Below are positions 62,898 through 64,000 of a stretch of DNA of 64,000 nucleotides, piece by piece (the first letter of the stretch is position 1; every line of letters starts with the position of its first letter). The notes beneath the pieces were generated by a model, which saw only the letters and a list, made by a program, of their open reading frames with translations, had not been told where the DNA came from and ran no database searches. A program made the translations under genes and the position numbers. The DNA is from Streptomyces werraensis (GTDB lineage: Bacteria; Actinomycetota; Actinomycetes; Streptomycetales; Streptomycetaceae), in NCBI GenBank assembly GCA_014656175.1, contig BNBX01000002.1, positions 438,776 through 502,775 of the forward strand, given 5' to 3'.

Positions 62898-63599
62898 TCA
62901 TCCGAGGCGGTTCGACGGCAGCATCTCGTTCACTGGCAACAGGTCGAAAAAGTTGTGCTCGCCCGCGGGCTCGTACCGCACGAGCGCCGCGAAGCGGGAG
63001 ACACGTACGGTCACGTGGTCGATCGCCTCGGGCGCGGCCTCGTTCAGTGACGCATGGACCGTGCCGTGCCAATAGCCCGCGTCTGCCAGAGGGTCGCCGG
63101 GCCCCTCCTGAGCGGCCGGGGAAGGGTGCACGCTCGTCGGAAGATACAGCCGGGTGACGCCCTTGTCCGCGCAGGCCCGGGCGAGGAGCCTGCCGGTGAG
63201 TCCTTCCCCGCCCTGCTGCCCCGGTGCGAACTGTGCCAGCATGACCAGAAGCGGCATCTCTCCGACACATGGCCAGCTTTGTGTGAAGGCTCCGCCGTGC
63301 TCGGGCGCCCGCTCGCCGCTGTTTCCCGGCTCGTAGCGGCCGCCCGCGTCCTGTGCGTCGGGCCGTGCGGAGCCGTCGAAGTACGCCCACCGCCAGCCCT
63401 CGGCGCGCCCGTCGGCGTTGCCCGCCGCCGCTCCCTCCGTCCAGGCGTACATGTAGCCGGGGTGACGGACCCTTGGAGTCCGCGGAACGTCCGGCGGCGA
63501 GCTGATACCCGCGTCGTAACCGTCCTGCCAGCCCCTGACTTCGACCGGCACGAAGACGCCCGGCTCATCCGGGACGGGATAGGGGTTGTGATGAGGCAT
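62898..63599 (-). CDS. Conserved-looking protein of unknown function
   Basis: 233-aa soluble protein. MPHHNPYPVPDEPGVFVPVEVRGWQDGYDAGISSPP at the N-terminus, HPGYMYAWTEGAAAGNADGRAEGWRWAYFDGS, SWPCVGEMPLLVMLAQFAPGQQGGEGLTGRLLARACADKGVTRLYLPTSV and RYEPAGEHNFFDLLPVNEM. The repeated G-x-x-Y/A-A-G pattern hints at a structural or cell-wall-associated role. ATG 63599 with AAGGAG about 10 nt upstream. I recognise no family. The gene follows 43 bp after the peptidoglycan-binding gene, probably one transcript. Confidence 0.7.
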   Translation of the reverse strand: MPHHNPYPVPDEPGVFVPVEVRGWQDGYDAGISSPPDVPRTPRVRHPGYMYAWTEGAAAGNADGRAEGWRWAYFDGSARPDAQDAGGRYEPGNSGERAPEHGGAFTQSWPCVGEMPLLVMLAQFAPGQQGGEGLTGRLLARACADKGVTRLYLPTSVHPSPAAQEGPGDPLADAGYWHGTVHASLNEAAPEAIDHVTVRVSRFAALVRYEPAGEHNFFDLLPVNEMLPSNRLG

Positions 63600-63642
63600 G
63601 GGAGCCAACTCCTTCGTATGGGGCGCTTCGGGCTTCGTCCGG

Positions 63643-64000
63643 TCATTCCTGGGGTTCCATGAGCCGTCGCCAGGTCTTGTTGCCGACGATGCCGTCCGGG
63701 GACAGGCCGCTGTTCGTCTGGAACCACCGGGCGGCCGCTTCGGTGCGCGGGCCGAAGTTGCCGTCGACATCCAGCGGCGGGTCCCAGCCCAGTTCGTTGA
63801 GGCGCCGCTGGATGTTCTTGACGCCCTCCGCCACCGTGCCCCGGCGCGCGAAAGGCTGGTCGGCCGCCGCTCGTTCGGCGCGGCCCGGGAAAGCGGCCAG
63901 CCAGTCGGCGATGTGTGCGGGCAGGTCGTGGGGGCCGTGTGTCCGGCCGCCGCGCCATCCCTCCACCTGCTGGATCGCCGACGCGAAGGCGGTGAGCTGG
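63643..64000 (-). CDS. Peptidoglycan-binding domain protein (5'-partial)
   Basis: C-terminal 118 residues of a longer protein that runs off the right edge. The frame is open to the end, reading QLTAFASAIQQVEGWRGG and onward. The last ~65 residues are a PG_binding_1 domain: GVKNIQRRLNELGWDPPLDVDGNFGPRTEAAARWFQTNSGLSPDGIVGNKTWRRLM. The preceding ~50 residues have no catalytic signature. The GTG at 63966 may be a mere internal codon. Likely a cell-wall hydrolase or cell-wall-bound protein; the N-terminal domain lies outside the window. Confidence 0.8.
   Translation of the reverse strand, partial: QLTAFASAIQQVEGWRGGRTHGPHDLPAHIADWLAAFPGRAERAAADQPFARRGTVAEGVKNIQRRLNELGWDPPLDVDGNFGPRTEAAARWFQTNSGLSPDGIVGNKTWRRLMEPQE

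Noticed and set aside
62365..63075. Plus-strand open frame of about 236 codons
   Set aside because: Arg/Pro/Ser-rich, no SD, no family similarity, and it overlaps the better-supported minus-strand gene 62898-63599.

Overview
The window is chromosomal DNA of a Streptomyces-type actinomycete. The evidence is very high GC with strong third-position GC bias, GTG/TTG starts, Streptomyces-typical families (SAV2148-type HEPN protein, OleD/Mgt-like macrolide glycosyltransferase, AldO-type alditol oxidase, DUF2252, DUF7144, MalT-like LuxR giants) and many promoters with a TANNNT -10 element 6-7 nt before the start codon. I see no phage, IS, integron, CRISPR or tRNA signature. Gene density is normal and most of the window looks like vertically inherited chromosome. 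The right-hand ~3.5 kb looks more accessory.

Layout, left to right. 0-5.5 kb: glycogen debranching enzyme GlgX (-), HEPN-domain protein, DEDDh exonuclease and a phosphotransferase. 5.6-8.7 kb: a sugar ABC importer (two permeases and a lipoprotein) with no ATPase of its own. 8.8-14 kb: macrolide glycosyltransferase behind an orphan TetR-type operator, an MMPL exporter and a DUF1697 protein. 13.3-22.7 kb: a long minus-strand sulfur assimilation operon read from right to left. It encodes a short cysteine-containing leader peptide, ferredoxin-type sulfite reductase, a 59-aa zinc-ribbon protein, APS reductase CysH, CysC, CysD, CysN, an SsuABC/TauABC-like importer and a CbiX/SirB-type chelatase that would supply siroheme. 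The window thus holds uptake, activation, reduction and cofactor synthesis in one transcription direction, with several overlapping start/stop codons.

22.7-30 kb: GNAT acetyltransferase, secreted protein, GAF-domain regulator, AidB-like acyl-CoA dehydrogenase, YihY/BrkB membrane protein and an NmrA-type reductase. 30-43 kb: two AraC-family regulators, VOC protein, SDR, LysR, ThuA, carboxylesterase, SpoIIE-type phosphatase, DinB-type protein, two lipoproteins, a 2'-5' RNA ligase-like protein, a short second Rho factor and homocysteine methyltransferase. 43.5-52.4 kb: 898-aa MalT-like LuxR regulator, small membrane and SHOCT/DUF proteins, DUF2252, class II glutamine amidotransferase, ICL/PEP-mutase-family protein and TetR. 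52.6-58.9 kb: Tat-exported PHP phosphoesterase, alditol oxidase, a radical-SAM-like protein with an unusual cysteine spacing, and a membrane protein joining a sigma-like region, a zinc anti-sigma-like motif and an extracellular CBM2. 59.1-60.3 kb: divergent TetR/DUF1772 pair with twin operators. 60.5-64 kb: tandem-Nudix protein coupled to a membrane-anchored Mrr-type nuclease and a small membrane protein, then an unknown protein and a peptidoglycan-binding protein cut by the window end.

Most promising leads: the leader peptide and inverted repeats ahead of the sulfite reductase operon; the one-protein sigma-like/ZAS/TM/CBM2 architecture; the radical-SAM-like protein with a C-x8-C-x2-C cluster; the small-TM/Mrr/tandem-Nudix operon; the short Rho paralogue; and several precisely placed operators (8767, 32640, 59741 and 59792).
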